Under the pieces are notes generated by a model. That model saw nothing but the letters and a program-made list of their open reading frames with translations, was not told the origin of the DNA and ran no database searches. Below are positions 1-8,098 of a DNA stretch of 64,000 nt, one piece after another. The DNA comes from Candidatus Sysuiplasma superficiale (GTDB lineage Archaea; Thermoplasmatota; Thermoplasmata; Sysuiplasmatales; Sysuiplasmataceae): assembly GCA_019720975.1 (NCBI GenBank), contig JAGVSJ010000003.1, positions 1 through 64,000 of the forward strand. Reading direction: 5' to 3'. A program made the position numbers and the translations under genes. Position 1 is the first letter of the stretch. Every line of letters starts with the position of its first letter.

Positions 1-1
1 A

Positions 2-91
2 GCAGGAAGGCAAGACGAGAGGGTGAACGCCACCTACAAGAGGATAATGCACGGAAGCAGGATTTCTGGGGGCAGTTTTAGAGGCTTATGA
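2..91 (+). CDS. 3' end of an unidentified CDS (partial)
   Basis: An open frame enters from the left edge and ends at a TGA that overlaps the ATG of the next gene as ATGA, the usual sign of translational coupling. Only 29 codons are visible, ending in SGGSFRGL, and the basic, polar tail is not enough to name a family. The overlap with the following small membrane protein is the main support that it is a real gene end; it could also be chance readthrough of non-coding sequence. Confidence 0.5.
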   Translation, partial: AGRQDERVNATYKRIMHGSRISGGSFRGL

Positions 92-315
92 AAATCTCAC
101 CGATCACGGGGTTTGTATTCAGCATTCTAATTCTTGATCTGTTATTTTACGGCATCTTCTATGATATCGAAAAGCATGGATTTGTGCCTTCTCGCTTCAT
201 ATCACAATATCAAAATTCCATGGGTTTCTTTCTTGATATTGCAATCATTCTTGCGATATTATTCGCTCTGGCTCTGACAAAAGATATTGTTCTGGGGAGC
301 GAATGGAAGAAGTGA
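88..315 (+). CDS. Small two-helix membrane protein of unknown function
   Basis: The 75-residue product has two hydrophobic stretches (about residues 7-24 and 46-66) separated by a short polar loop with several aromatics, and a short basic tail. This is the look of a small integral membrane protein. I do not recognise the family. Its ATG overlaps the stop codon of the partial gene upstream, so it probably is the last gene of an operon and may act with that unseen gene. Confidence 0.5.
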   Translation: MKISPITGFVFSILILDLLFYGIFYDIEKHGFVPSRFISQYQNSMGFFLDIAIILAILFALALTKDIVLGSEWKK

Positions 316-411
316 GCACTCACCACTATTTCTGGCGACACAGGGATGACACAGGGATATCTATTATGAGGCTGTGTCTGAATAGGAAATTATCTGGAAC
401 GAAATGTAAAA

Positions 412-484
412 TGCTCCCGTCGGGATTTGAACCCGAGTCCCAAGCTCGAGAGGCTTAGATGATTGGCCGCTACACTACGGGAGC
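412..484 (-). tRNA. tRNA-Glu (CTC)
   Basis: On the minus strand the sequence folds as a complete 73-nt cloverleaf: acceptor GCTCCCG paired with CGGGAGC, discriminator A, anticodon stem TAAGC/GCTTG and T arm with GGTTCAAATC. The anticodon loop CTCTCGA places CTC at positions 34-36, reading GAG. No intron is present. A TATA-like CATTATACC lies roughly 25 nt upstream (plus coordinates about 502-512). The CCA end is not encoded. Confidence 0.95.
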
Positions 485-752
485 AATATTGCTAATCCGC
501 ACTGGTATAATGACTTCAGCTTAAAACTTCCTCCGAAGACACTTCAGCCGGCCGCTCTTCCGTTGAGTTGCGCACAAGGGTGGTTGCTGCCCCATTTCAC
601 AATTTTCAACGGAAGGCAGGGGTGAGTCCCTCCTCAGCCCTTTTGCAATATAGGCGATGGCCATGGCATTGTCCGAGCCGGAGTGATATGCAGAAACAGA
701 CCGTCAATGCTGTTCGGATACGGGATGAATCACCCATGGGCCATTATTGGGG

Positions 753-1577
753 TTATAAACGGGCCGGGTTAGCCACTCGTTTAGCTTTGTCAGTCTTCTC
801 AGTCTCAAATATCTGAAGAGCTTCCTTTGCATTTGCATTTTCGTGCGTAATAGCCCTTATCGCCTTTATCACGGCAACGGGGTTCTCGTTCTGCCATATG
901 TTCCTGCCCATGTCCACTCCCACCGCTCCATCCTCGAGTGCATTGTGAACCAGATTGAACACATCTTCCACTGAGTTGAGTTTGGGTCCTCCGGCAACCA
1001 CAAGGGGCACCGGAGAGCCGTCAACAACCCTGGTGAAGTCCTCACAGTAATATGTCTTCACCATCTGCACCCCGATTTCAGCCGCCAGTCTGCATGCGAG
1101 AGCAAGGTATTTTGCGTCGCGCTTTTCGAGTTCCTTGCCAACTGCGGTGATGGCCATGACCGGCATTCCATACTCCTCCCCTTCATCCACCAGTTTTGAG
1201 AGGTTGATGAGCGACTGCTTCTCATGACTGCTACCGACGAAAATGGAAAGCGCAACCGCTGATACGTTCAGTCTGAGGGCGTCCTTTATTGAAGTAGTGA
1301 TCTCTTCATCGCTCAAATCCTCTTTGAGGATGCTGGATCCACCCGAAACCCTCAAAAGAATAGGTATATCGGCTCTCGGATCAACCGAAGTGCGAAGCAC
1401 ACCCCTGGTAACGCCGAGCGCATCGGCATAGGGCAGTAGCGGCTCTATGGTCTTGCGTGGATTTTCCAGTTTGTGTGTCGGCCCCATAAAGTACCCATGG
1501 TCGCAGGCCAGCATAACAGTGCGCCCGGTAGAGGGCTTGATCATTCTCGAGATCCGGTTATTCATTCCCCAGTCCAT
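753..1577 (-). CDS. LsrF-like class I aldolase/thiolase (DeoC/FbaB superfamily)
   Basis: The 274-residue protein is strikingly like bacterial LsrF, the (4S)-4-hydroxy-5-phosphonooxypentane-2,3-dione thiolase. It shares the start (DWGM.NR), the TGRTVMLACDHGYFMGPT segment, the TRGVLRT strand, the lysine in VKTYYCEDF expected to form the Schiff base, and GAVGVDMGRNIWQ near the C-terminus, which binds phosphate. LsrF itself starts about 30 residues earlier. The family also includes archaeal fructose-bisphosphate aldolase and ADH synthase, so the substrate is open; no lsr or AI-2 uptake genes are in the window. GGGAGATC sits 6 nt before the ATG. Confidence 0.85.
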   Translation of the reverse strand: MDWGMNNRISRMIKPSTGRTVMLACDHGYFMGPTHKLENPRKTIEPLLPYADALGVTRGVLRTSVDPRADIPILLRVSGGSSILKEDLSDEEITTSIKDALRLNVSAVALSIFVGSSHEKQSLINLSKLVDEGEEYGMPVMAITAVGKELEKRDAKYLALACRLAAEIGVQMVKTYYCEDFTRVVDGSPVPLVVAGGPKLNSVEDVFNLVHNALEDGAVGVDMGRNIWQNENPVAVIKAIRAITHENANAKEALQIFETEKTDKAKRVANPARL

Positions 1578-1613
1578 TTGATCTCCCTTCGATTGTGCTG
1601 TTCATATTTCTGT

Positions 1614-1623
1614 GGATTAATAA
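1614..1623 (-). promoter_or_regulatory. TATA box of the LsrF-like gene
   Basis: TTATTAATCC on the minus strand is centred about 42 nt before the ATG. It predicts a start site near 1593 and a short leader that contains the GGGAGATC ribosome-binding site. Confidence 0.5.
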
Positions 1624-1685
1624 CCTTTCTGCTTTCCGTGTGCGCTGTTAGGGTAAAGCATCCGTCGATAAACGGTCCAGGCGCA

Positions 1686-1700
1686 ATGAAAGCGTTTCAT
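1686..1700. promoter_or_regulatory. Perfect palindrome ATGAAA-GCG-TTTCAT, candidate operator
   Basis: The sequence has 6-bp perfect arms with a 3-nt spacer, in the divergent intergenic region between the LsrF-like gene and the cysteine-rich protein gene. It is upstream of both TATA boxes. The size and symmetry fit a dimeric regulator site, but no regulator is encoded nearby. Confidence 0.35.
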
Positions 1701-1745
1701 GCCTACCTTTGCCTTTCAGCCTGGCAGCGCACAAGGATTATGAAA

Positions 1746-1757
1746 GTTAAAATAAAG
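1746..1757 (+). promoter_or_regulatory. TATA box supporting a leaderless start at 1778
   Basis: GTTAAAATAAAG is centred 26 nt before the ATG at 1778. There is no Shine-Dalgarno sequence, so a leaderless mRNA starting at that ATG is likely. Confidence 0.5.
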
Positions 1758-1777
1758 ATACTGTTTAAGTGCCAGGC

Positions 1778-2668
1778 ATGGACAGATGCAAGTCGTGCAC
1801 AGGAATTGTCTCATGTCCTGTTTGCGGCTCGCCAATATCATCCTTTTCGCATGTTGGTGTGAGGGGAAATGAAACATCATTCAATATACCTGTCATAGAT
1901 TATAAATTGAAACTTGGCAGCAATCCGTCTGGCATAAGACATTATGCTCAACCATGCGATCACAGAGTTATTACTCAGGCAGCATCCCCGGACCTCGTCT
2001 ACAATGGCGGACCATTATGGGGTAACGGCTACTCATGGATTAACGTTTACTGGGGCAAATTTTACACCACTGAGGCTGGAAAGGCATGGGTTGCGAGAGT
2101 CGACAGAGCAACATCGGATATAGAGACCAATCCAAGCTATTCGGGCGGACTCCGTCAGTACAACGTGGGAATGGGAAAGCTGCTTGAAAGCATTACGATT
2201 CCTGCAGAGCCCCCTTCCTCAATGAGCAACTCACAGTTGAAGGAGCAGATACTGTCGTGGATAAACTCGAACGAGATAAGGGACGTCAGCAACAAGGGTG
2301 CATACAATCTCTTTCTTCCTCCCGGCATGACCGTTACACTGTCAAGCGAGACCTCATGCGCATTCTTCTGCGACTACCACGATACAGTTGATGCGGAAAA
2401 GGGACCATTCTATACAGTAGAGCCGTATCCCTGCAGCAGCGGGTGCAATAACTGCACCTCTTCGGAATTTGATACGCTGACAATGGGGCTCTCAGAAGAA
2501 ATGGTCGAACTGAAAACAGACATGGATCCGGGAACAGGATGGGTTATAGGCAATGAGGAACTGTGTGACTACTGCGATGCCCATTTTGTATGCAACAGAA
2601 TATCCACCGGCGAATATGTAAACGCGTGGTATGACAGGGCAAAAGATGCCTGCTGGTCATCAAGATGA
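1778..2668 (+). CDS. Cysteine-rich protein resembling secreted SHE-motif bacterial proteins, active site apparently lost
   Basis: The product is about 296 residues. The order GGPLW...INVYWG, then LFLPPGM, then a cysteine-flanked FCDYHDTV, then LSEEMVELKTDMDPGTGW and a C-terminal CD.C...W resembles a bacterial family of secreted hydrolase-like proteins related to plant EXORDIUM/PHI-1 in layout. There a SHE..E metallopeptidase-like motif precedes TDP...GW. Here the histidine position reads GLSEEM, so metal binding is doubtful. The N-terminus has CKSCTGIVSCPVCGSP, a possible small zinc knuckle, and no signal peptide. The next gene, alaX, overlaps it by ATGA. The family assignment is from memory of the motif order. 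Confidence 0.55.
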   Translation: MDRCKSCTGIVSCPVCGSPISSFSHVGVRGNETSFNIPVIDYKLKLGSNPSGIRHYAQPCDHRVITQAASPDLVYNGGPLWGNGYSWINVYWGKFYTTEAGKAWVARVDRATSDIETNPSYSGGLRQYNVGMGKLLESITIPAEPPSSMSNSQLKEQILSWINSNEIRDVSNKGAYNLFLPPGMTVTLSSETSCAFFCDYHDTVDAEKGPFYTVEPYPCSSGCNNCTSSEFDTLTMGLSEEMVELKTDMDPGTGWVIGNEELCDYCDAHFVCNRISTGEYVNAWYDRAKDACWSSR

Positions 2669-3381
2669 CAGGTGTGAGAGACGTGACTCGGAAACTGTTC
2701 TGGGAAGATGCGTATATCAGAGAGTTCAGTGCAATTGTGGAGGAAATAGTCGATAACAGGCTTGTTCTGGATCGAACAGCCTTCAATCCGAAGGGAGGCG
2801 GATTGCCCGGAGATACAGGGTCGCTCAATGGCATCAGGGTGAGTGAAACGCTGAAGCGAGCGGATACCATCGAGCATGTTGTCGACGATATATCCAGTTT
2901 CAGCAAAGGGATGGAAGTGAACGGTTTGCTTGACTGGGACAGGAGATACAGGGTGATGAGGATGCACACCGCTGCTCATGCCCTGAGCGCAGTTTTCAAC
3001 AGGGAAGCCGGTGCACTCATAACCGGAAACAAGATAGATCCGGCGGAATCAAGGATAGATTTCAGCCTGGAATCACTGGACAGGGACAGAATGAACGAAT
3101 ACATCGCAATAGTCAACAGGGAAATACTGAGAAATCCGGATGTGCGTTCATATTTCATGCCCCGCGATGAAGCAATGAAGATACCATCAATGGTAAAACT
3201 TGCCGGAACTGCGCCACCTGATGTGGAACAGTTCAGGATAGTCGAAATAGAAGGGCTAGATGTCCAGGCGGATGGCGGAGTACATGTCAGAAGCCTCGGC
3301 GAACTAAGGGAAGTTGTGCCACTGAGGTTTGAGAACAAGGGGAAAGCAAACAGACGTATATATTTCACGCTTAAGGATTGA
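2665..3381 (+). CDS. alaX: Alanyl-tRNA editing protein AlaX (trans-editing hydrolase)
   Basis: AlaX removes serine or glycine mis-attached to tRNA-Ala. This 238-residue form has the GGGLPGDTG segment of the N-terminal beta-barrel and the editing domain with HTAAH (HxxxH zinc ligands, near residue 96). The C-terminal motif, usually CGGTH, reads DGGVH here, so the cysteine ligand is replaced by aspartate. The length fits the medium class (AlaX-M) without the AlaRS C-terminal domain. The start codon overlaps the upstream stop as ATGA. Function as tRNA editor is known for the family; the altered ligand is seen directly. Confidence 0.88.
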   Translation: MTGVRDVTRKLFWEDAYIREFSAIVEEIVDNRLVLDRTAFNPKGGGLPGDTGSLNGIRVSETLKRADTIEHVVDDISSFSKGMEVNGLLDWDRRYRVMRMHTAAHALSAVFNREAGALITGNKIDPAESRIDFSLESLDRDRMNEYIAIVNREILRNPDVRSYFMPRDEAMKIPSMVKLAGTAPPDVEQFRIVEIEGLDVQADGGVHVRSLGELREVVPLRFENKGKANRRIYFTLKD

Positions 3382-3390
3382 ATTTTGGCG

Positions 3391-4178
3391 TCAACTAAGC
3401 TTATTTCCCGTGTTCGCACCTTCACAGATTCCGTGTGCCAGACCCACGCACGGGGCCGCGACCTTTGCTGGATTCTGACCCCGCCATCTGTCATCCCGAA
3501 AACCATTCCCCTTGCGCCGGCTGCCATCGCATCCCGGACCATATTGAACGCTTCCCTTACTGACCCTGCACTTGGTGCGGCCTCTAACAGGGACAGCTCT
3601 GTCGGAGCTCTCCCTGCGTCCCGCGTAATCGACCTTGAGAATGCCTGCTCCGGCCTCAAATCCAATCCTGGCCGCGAGAGGAATTAAAACCTGTCATCCC
3701 GGACAGCCCGGCAGCTCGGGGCAACTCCGATGGACTCGACAATTGGCAGCACGACCAGATCATCCCATTCCTCCGCCGCAGCTGTCACATCCTGAAGTTT
3801 GTCTCCTTACTGTGCGTCTGACTGATAGCCGACAGGCAGGAAATACATAACGGCACCAGCTCCTGCTCTGACAGCGCTTGATATCGAACAAAGCATCCGT
3901 CCGCAGCCTTCCTTTGGAGAAGAATTGTCCTTCCACAGATTCGATGAATCGATCCGGGCGATGAAGGCATGGCATTCCATTCCTACAAAAACTCCCTTTA
4001 TCATCCTGGCAGCAAGAGATGCACACTGTAGGCATCGGTTTTGCCCTTCAAAAGATCCTTTGCTGCACTGTCCGCCATGTCGCGCCCGCCGAGGGACTAT
4101 GAACAGGACCTGATCCACTGCAATCACAGCCTTGCCTCCATCGCTGCACAGTTCTTCTGATTCTTCTCTGTTTTCCAA
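3391..4178 (-). pseudogene. Class I aldolase (FBA/DhnA type) pseudogene with several frameshifts
   Basis: Reading the minus strand in different frames recovers, in correct order, fragments of a class I aldolase: GGKAVIAVDQVLF, then SLAARMIKGVFV and ARIDSSNLWKDN, AVRAGAGAVMYFLPVGYQSDA, an in-frame TAA, AAAEEWDDLVVLPIVES, GFEAGAGILKVDY (the Schiff-base lysine region), GSVREAFNMVRDAMAAGARGMVFG and GQNPAKVAA...HGI before a TGA. At least four frame changes and one stop separate them, so no full protein can be made. It follows the dehydrogenase by about 14 nt, suggesting a former two-gene operon. The ORF-track entries here are fragments or shadows. Confidence 0.8.
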
Positions 4179-4192
4179 GGATACTCTGCATT

Positions 4193-5218
4193 TCAGTTTT
4201 CCCCTCTCTCGATAATGATCTTTCGTGCTGCCTCCCCCTTTTCGGCTATATTGAATGCCTTCTCAGCATCCTCCAGCCCGAAGACATCCGATATCAGCCT
4301 GCTGAATTCTGCCTGGTGCGATGCGATCATTTCTATGGCGGCCGCAACTTCCCTCTCGACTGCCGAATATGTGGGCATTATCGAAATCTCCCTCTTGAAT
4401 ATTTCCGAATAATCCGCAGGAAGGTGCGTATTTGGAGGCGGAAGTCCGAACTGTATCATTTTCCCGCCCTTTCTCAGCATCTTGATCCCGGTACCAATCG
4501 CGCCAGAGCTCCCTGATGCCACAAAGACAACATCAGCTCCAATCCCTCCGGTGGCCAATTCAACCTCTCTGACAGCATCAGCCGGGGTAACGGCCATGTC
4601 AGCTCCAATCAGCGATGCAAACTTCAACCTGTCTTCAGAGATGTCGACAGCAACAATCCTGCAATCACTAATTATTTTCAGTGCGGTGACATGCATCATA
4701 CCAACAGGCCCCACACCCACAATCCCAACAGTATCGCTGCCTGATACTGGTATCTTGCCGAGTCCGCGCAGAACACAGGCTAGAGGTTCGATCATCGTGG
4801 CCGTCCTGAAGCCAAGTCCTTCCGGGAGTCTGAAAACACCTCCCTTCTTGATATTCCATGCAGGAACGCGGAAGAATTCGGATAGACCTCCGGGGTCCAG
4901 ATTCGATTTTGAAAATTGGGGGCACATTGTTTCGCTTCCGCTCATGCAGTAGTGGCATTCGTAGCAGGGGACATGATGATGGGGGAAAACCCTGTCTCCT
5001 GCTTTGAAATTACTGACGTTCTTTCCTGTCGAGGCGACGATTCCAACGGCTTCATGTCCGAGAATCCTTGAACTGTAATTCCCACGTATCTTTTCCACAT
5101 CGGTACCGCATATCCCGCACGCCCTCATTTCAACGAGTATTTCATCGTCGGATATCTTCGGTACTTCCTGCTCTGATATCACAAGGTTGTTTCTGTTGCC
5201 TACAGTGCAGGTTTTCAT
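4193..5218 (-). CDS. Zinc-dependent medium-chain alcohol/polyol dehydrogenase
   Basis: A 341-residue MDR-family oxidoreductase. The catalytic-zinc cysteine is in CGICGTD (near residue 36), with GHEAVG following. The structural-zinc lobe has four cysteines, CYECHYCMSGSETMC. The Rossmann fold carries GVGPVG with an aspartate (AVDIS) after the second strand, which favours NAD. Closest in feel to sorbitol, threonine and galactitol dehydrogenases; the substrate cannot be read from sequence. It was probably co-transcribed with the decayed aldolase just downstream, hinting at a sugar or polyol pathway that is being lost. Confidence 0.85.
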   Translation of the reverse strand: MKTCTVGNRNNLVISEQEVPKISDDEILVEMRACGICGTDVEKIRGNYSSRILGHEAVGIVASTGKNVSNFKAGDRVFPHHHVPCYECHYCMSGSETMCPQFSKSNLDPGGLSEFFRVPAWNIKKGGVFRLPEGLGFRTATMIEPLACVLRGLGKIPVSGSDTVGIVGVGPVGMMHVTALKIISDCRIVAVDISEDRLKFASLIGADMAVTPADAVREVELATGGIGADVVFVASGSSGAIGTGIKMLRKGGKMIQFGLPPPNTHLPADYSEIFKREISIMPTYSAVEREVAAAIEMIASHQAEFSRLISDVFGLEDAEKAFNIAEKGEAARKIIIERGEN

Positions 5219-5321
5219 TCGTTATGGATAAAACAGCGGCATGACATATAACTGTCTGCTTCCAGGCATACCGCTCTGACCGGATGTTGAAAGGGTATGG
5301 GATGGGATCAAACAGGATGGC

Positions 5322-5348
5322 GCCTCGCGTGAGGCATAATATTTAAGC
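5322..5348 (+). promoter_or_regulatory. Hairpin-forming GCCTC/GAGGC next to a TATA box
   Basis: GCCTC-GCGT-GAGGC is followed directly by ATAATATTTAAGC, a good TATA box. A second TATA box (AGTATAAATC, 5399-5408) is nearer the antiporter gene. The inverted repeat sits where BRE-proximal operators bind; either promoter could serve the antiporter. Confidence 0.4.
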
Positions 5349-5436
5349 TAATGTGCCTTTCTTTCATCAAACATCATCAGAATGGTGGCTGTTGAAATAG
5401 TATAAATCAATTCAAAGACCGGACTTCAAGGGAGAA

Positions 5437-7038
5437 GTGTCAATAGTGACAGTGTTTCCGTCTGCCAGCCTCGTCCTTCTGTTTGCAACTTACCTCATAC
5501 TCATGGGTTCAATCCTTGCATTTGCCATATATGAGTTCAATTCGGGTGTTGCATTCCAGGTCATCCTTCTCATCTTTGGTGGGCTGCTGTTTGCCTTTCT
5601 CATTGTTCACAGATTTTTCGTCCTGCCGAAGTCATTCGTGACATTCCTTACTGACTTCTCGATACCACTCGTGACTGACCTTGTCCTCGTCCTCATTTAT
5701 GCTGGAATGGGTCTCAAGCTTGGCGCCGACGCCAAAACTCTTCGTGGCTCAGGTCTCCGCGTTGCAGCAGCCGGGATTGTAATGGCGTTTGTGGACATCA
5801 TACCTTCGGCCATACTATTCGGTTACGTGTGTGAATATCTTCTCGGGTGGCCATGGGTTCTTGGAGCTCTGCTTGGTTCTATGATAGGTGAAACATCTGC
5901 GGCTGTTGTGGTTCCCTATCTGAATCACCTGATCGATCTTTCCTCCGAGCGTGGAAAGAAGACTGAACACCTCACCAAACTGACCAGCGTGCTCAAGCTT
6001 GAATCCACGGTAAACAGCGTCGTGCTGCTGCTTTTTGTTGCAATCTTTTACAATCAGATTTACATAAAGAATTACAATCCAACATTCACCAGTTTCCTGG
6101 GCACGACATATTCTTCACTTGCAGGTGTCGTCCATTACCATCTGATTGTCCTTCTGTTTGTGGTGGCAGGCATACCTGCAATTGTTTTTGCAGGCTCGAG
6201 CATAATCGTCTTTTTTGTAAAGAGAAGGATCATTGACAGGGGAAGATCCAAACTCAAGGCGTACGCCGTCTTCTCAATGAATGACATAATAGTTCCGAAA
6301 TCTCAGGACTCTGGCGACTTCAGCGAGAAACAGCTGCGAATGGGCATGATACTTTACGGTATCGTTCTTGGCATCGCGCTCCTTGTTTTCGAAGAGATAC
6401 TCAGCCTTACTTCATTTGCAGGTTTTGCAAATGTTCTCTTCGCCCTTCTTGGCCTCATCTATCTCGGTTTCTTTATTGGCTATCTTTTTCCGGGTGGAAA
6501 CAGGCTTGCGCTTGACAGGGAGACGGACAAGACCGGAAGCAGGACGTTCACCGGACTGATGCTCTTTCACGATGAATTTGAGCTCCTTGTGAGAATAGTG
6601 TTTTACTTCAGCATAGGTGTGGAGCTTGGTATGATGCTTTTCAACCCTCCACACGGTGTCGAAGCTATATCCCCGGCCGAGCTTCCGGGGGCCGTGATAC
6701 TCATGATAGCCATGGGCCCCATCTTCCTTCTACTAAGGTACATCACAGGATCCGCAGGCCTGCCGGTAGCATTTTACAGCAGGTATTCTGGTGAGGGCTT
6801 CAGGGGTGACTACAGGCTGGTCGCCGCGACAATGCCGAAGGGAGTCACAGTCGCTGCAATATCTGTTCTGATACTTCAGACGGGTATTGAGTTCGGCAGC
6901 ACCATCTATGTCCTTGCGCTGGTTGCGATAATAATTTCAACCATAGGATTCACCATAATATCGGCAATGGGCTACAAACCGATGCAGGCTAGGTCACCAA
7001 AGGAAGAAATCGCAGGGGCAGCATCGGAAAAACCCTAG
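5437..7038 (+). CDS. Cation/proton antiporter family membrane protein
   Basis: The 533-residue protein has about a dozen hydrophobic helices in the arrangement of the CPA (NhaP/KefB-like) antiporters. A helix reading GSMIGETSAAVVVPYL occupies the place of the family's ion-binding helix, where ND or DP residues are usual. A second charged helix, LLVRIVFYFSIGVELGMML, and GVTVAAISVLI near the end fit the C-terminal half of the fold. Ion specificity is unknown. The GTG start is close to GGGAG; a GTG nine bases later is an alternative. The 3' end overlaps the convergent surE by 4 bp. Confidence 0.7.
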   Translation: MSIVTVFPSASLVLLFATYLILMGSILAFAIYEFNSGVAFQVILLIFGGLLFAFLIVHRFFVLPKSFVTFLTDFSIPLVTDLVLVLIYAGMGLKLGADAKTLRGSGLRVAAAGIVMAFVDIIPSAILFGYVCEYLLGWPWVLGALLGSMIGETSAAVVVPYLNHLIDLSSERGKKTEHLTKLTSVLKLESTVNSVVLLLFVAIFYNQIYIKNYNPTFTSFLGTTYSSLAGVVHYHLIVLLFVVAGIPAIVFAGSSIIVFFVKRRIIDRGRSKLKAYAVFSMNDIIVPKSQDSGDFSEKQLRMGMILYGIVLGIALLVFEEILSLTSFAGFANVLFALLGLIYLGFFIGYLFPGGNRLALDRETDKTGSRTFTGLMLFHDEFELLVRIVFYFSIGVELGMMLFNPPHGVEAISPAELPGAVILMIAMGPIFLLLRYITGSAGLPVAFYSRYSGEGFRGDYRLVAATMPKGVTVAAISVLILQTGIEFGSTIYVLALVAIIISTIGFTIISAMGYKPMQARSPKEEIAGAASEKP

Positions 7039-7829
7039 GAATGGCCGCCGGTTCTGAGTGGTGCAAAAAACCTCCCCATGGCAGCTATATCCGGATGCTG
7101 TATTGATTTGACGCTGATAGGTGTTATACTTATCTCAGACCTGCCCAGCACTGCATTGAGATCTGTATCCTTTTCGAATTTCCTCTTCCGTGTTCCTGCG
7201 AGCCAGTAATATGTGTTGCCTCTGGGATCCTTTCTCTCCACAACGTAATCTTCAAACATCTCACGCGCCATGTGGGTTATCCTAATTCGCGTGTTCCTTC
7301 TTGTGTTGACGGGGAAATTAACGTTGAGCAGATCCACTTCCTCAGGGAAGCCGTTATTCAGCAGAAGCGAAACAATCCTTCCGGCCCACCACGCCGCATT
7401 CCTGAACTCCGACATGTTCAGCTGTTCGTCTTCTGACCTTATCTCCTTTGAGAATGCAACGGACTTTATGCCGATTATGGAACCGGACATCGCCGCTGAA
7501 ACCGTTCCGGATGAAAAGAAGGACTGCATGCTGATGTTCCCCCCTATGTTGATGCCCGATACAATCATGTCAATCTTCCTCCCTCTCAGAAGTTTATGGA
7601 CAGAAAGAAAGACACAGTCTGCAGGCGTTCCTCCGACAGCTATGGCTTCATACCCCTTAGACTTCACCCTGTTTATTCTCACCGGCCTGTGGAAAGTTAT
7701 GCTCATTCCCGTGCTGCTCTGTGGTCCGCGCGGTGCCACAACCCTCAGTGGCGAAATCTCTGACAGTGACTTCGCGAGGGATATCAGACCCGGACTGTAC
7801 ACTCCGTCATCGTTTGTCAGCAGCAGCAT
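7035..7829 (-). CDS. surE: 5'/3'-nucleotidase SurE
   Basis: SurE is a metal-dependent phosphatase that removes phosphate from nucleoside monophosphates. The 264-residue product begins LLLTNDDGV, the diagnostic metal-binding motif (both aspartates and the asparagine), followed by VVAPRGPQSSTGMSIT with the conserved serine, GTPADCV and SGINIGGN (metal-binding asparagine). Length is normal. It stands alone and converges with the antiporter gene. Confidence 0.95.
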   Translation of the reverse strand: MLLLTNDDGVYSPGLISLAKSLSEISPLRVVAPRGPQSSTGMSITFHRPVRINRVKSKGYEAIAVGGTPADCVFLSVHKLLRGRKIDMIVSGINIGGNISMQSFFSSGTVSAAMSGSIIGIKSVAFSKEIRSEDEQLNMSEFRNAAWWAGRIVSLLLNNGFPEEVDLLNVNFPVNTRRNTRIRITHMAREMFEDYVVERKDPRGNTYYWLAGTRKRKFEKDTDLNAVLGRSEISITPISVKSIQHPDIAAMGRFFAPLRTGGHS

Positions 7830-7976
7830 ATTTCTTCATATCAATCGCTGTATTATTTCATTATCTATTTAGTTCAGTTCCGCTTCTGCCTCCTCATCAC
7901 TCAATTTTCAGTGATATTGCAGCGAGCACGTCGTGCATTTGCCCGTGCCCGTGAGCCATTCCTGTCCTGCTAACAT

Positions 7977-7985
7977 TTTAATAAG
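7977..7985 (+). promoter_or_regulatory. TATA box of tRNA-Arg(TCT)
   Basis: TTTAATAAG is centred 25 nt before the first base of the tRNA, the normal distance for an archaeal promoter. Confidence 0.6.
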
Positions 7986-8005
7986 ATACAATATACGCTA
8001 AACAC

Positions 8006-8098
8006 GGGCCCGTAGCTTAGTACGGATATAGCACTGGCCTTCTATCCTGCGGACAGGAGGTGAGCCAGATGTCCCGGGTTCGAATCCCGGCGGGCCCG
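8006..8098 (+). tRNA. tRNA-Arg (TCT) with an 18-nt intron
   Basis: Acceptor GGGCCCG pairs with CGGGCCC (discriminator G); the T arm is CCGGGTTCGAATCCCGG and the anticodon stem CTGGC/GCCAG. The loop between the stem halves is 25 nt instead of 7. Taking the canonical archaeal site after position 37, the intron is 8045-8062 and the spliced loop is CTTCTAA with anticodon TCT (reads AGA). The intron contains TCCTG/CAGGA, which gives the central helix of a bulge-helix-bulge for the splicing endonuclease. Confidence 0.93.

Noticed and set aside
1473-1862. Plus-strand ORF of 129 aa
   Set aside because: It overlaps the start of the LsrF-like gene antisense and runs out of frame into the cysteine-rich gene; no motif or ribosome-binding site.
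2976-3665. Minus-strand ORF of 229 aa as an intact gene
   Set aside because: Only its first part (GSVREAFNMVRDAMAAG) is an aldolase fragment; the rest is antisense to alaX. It is part of the pseudogene plus readthrough.
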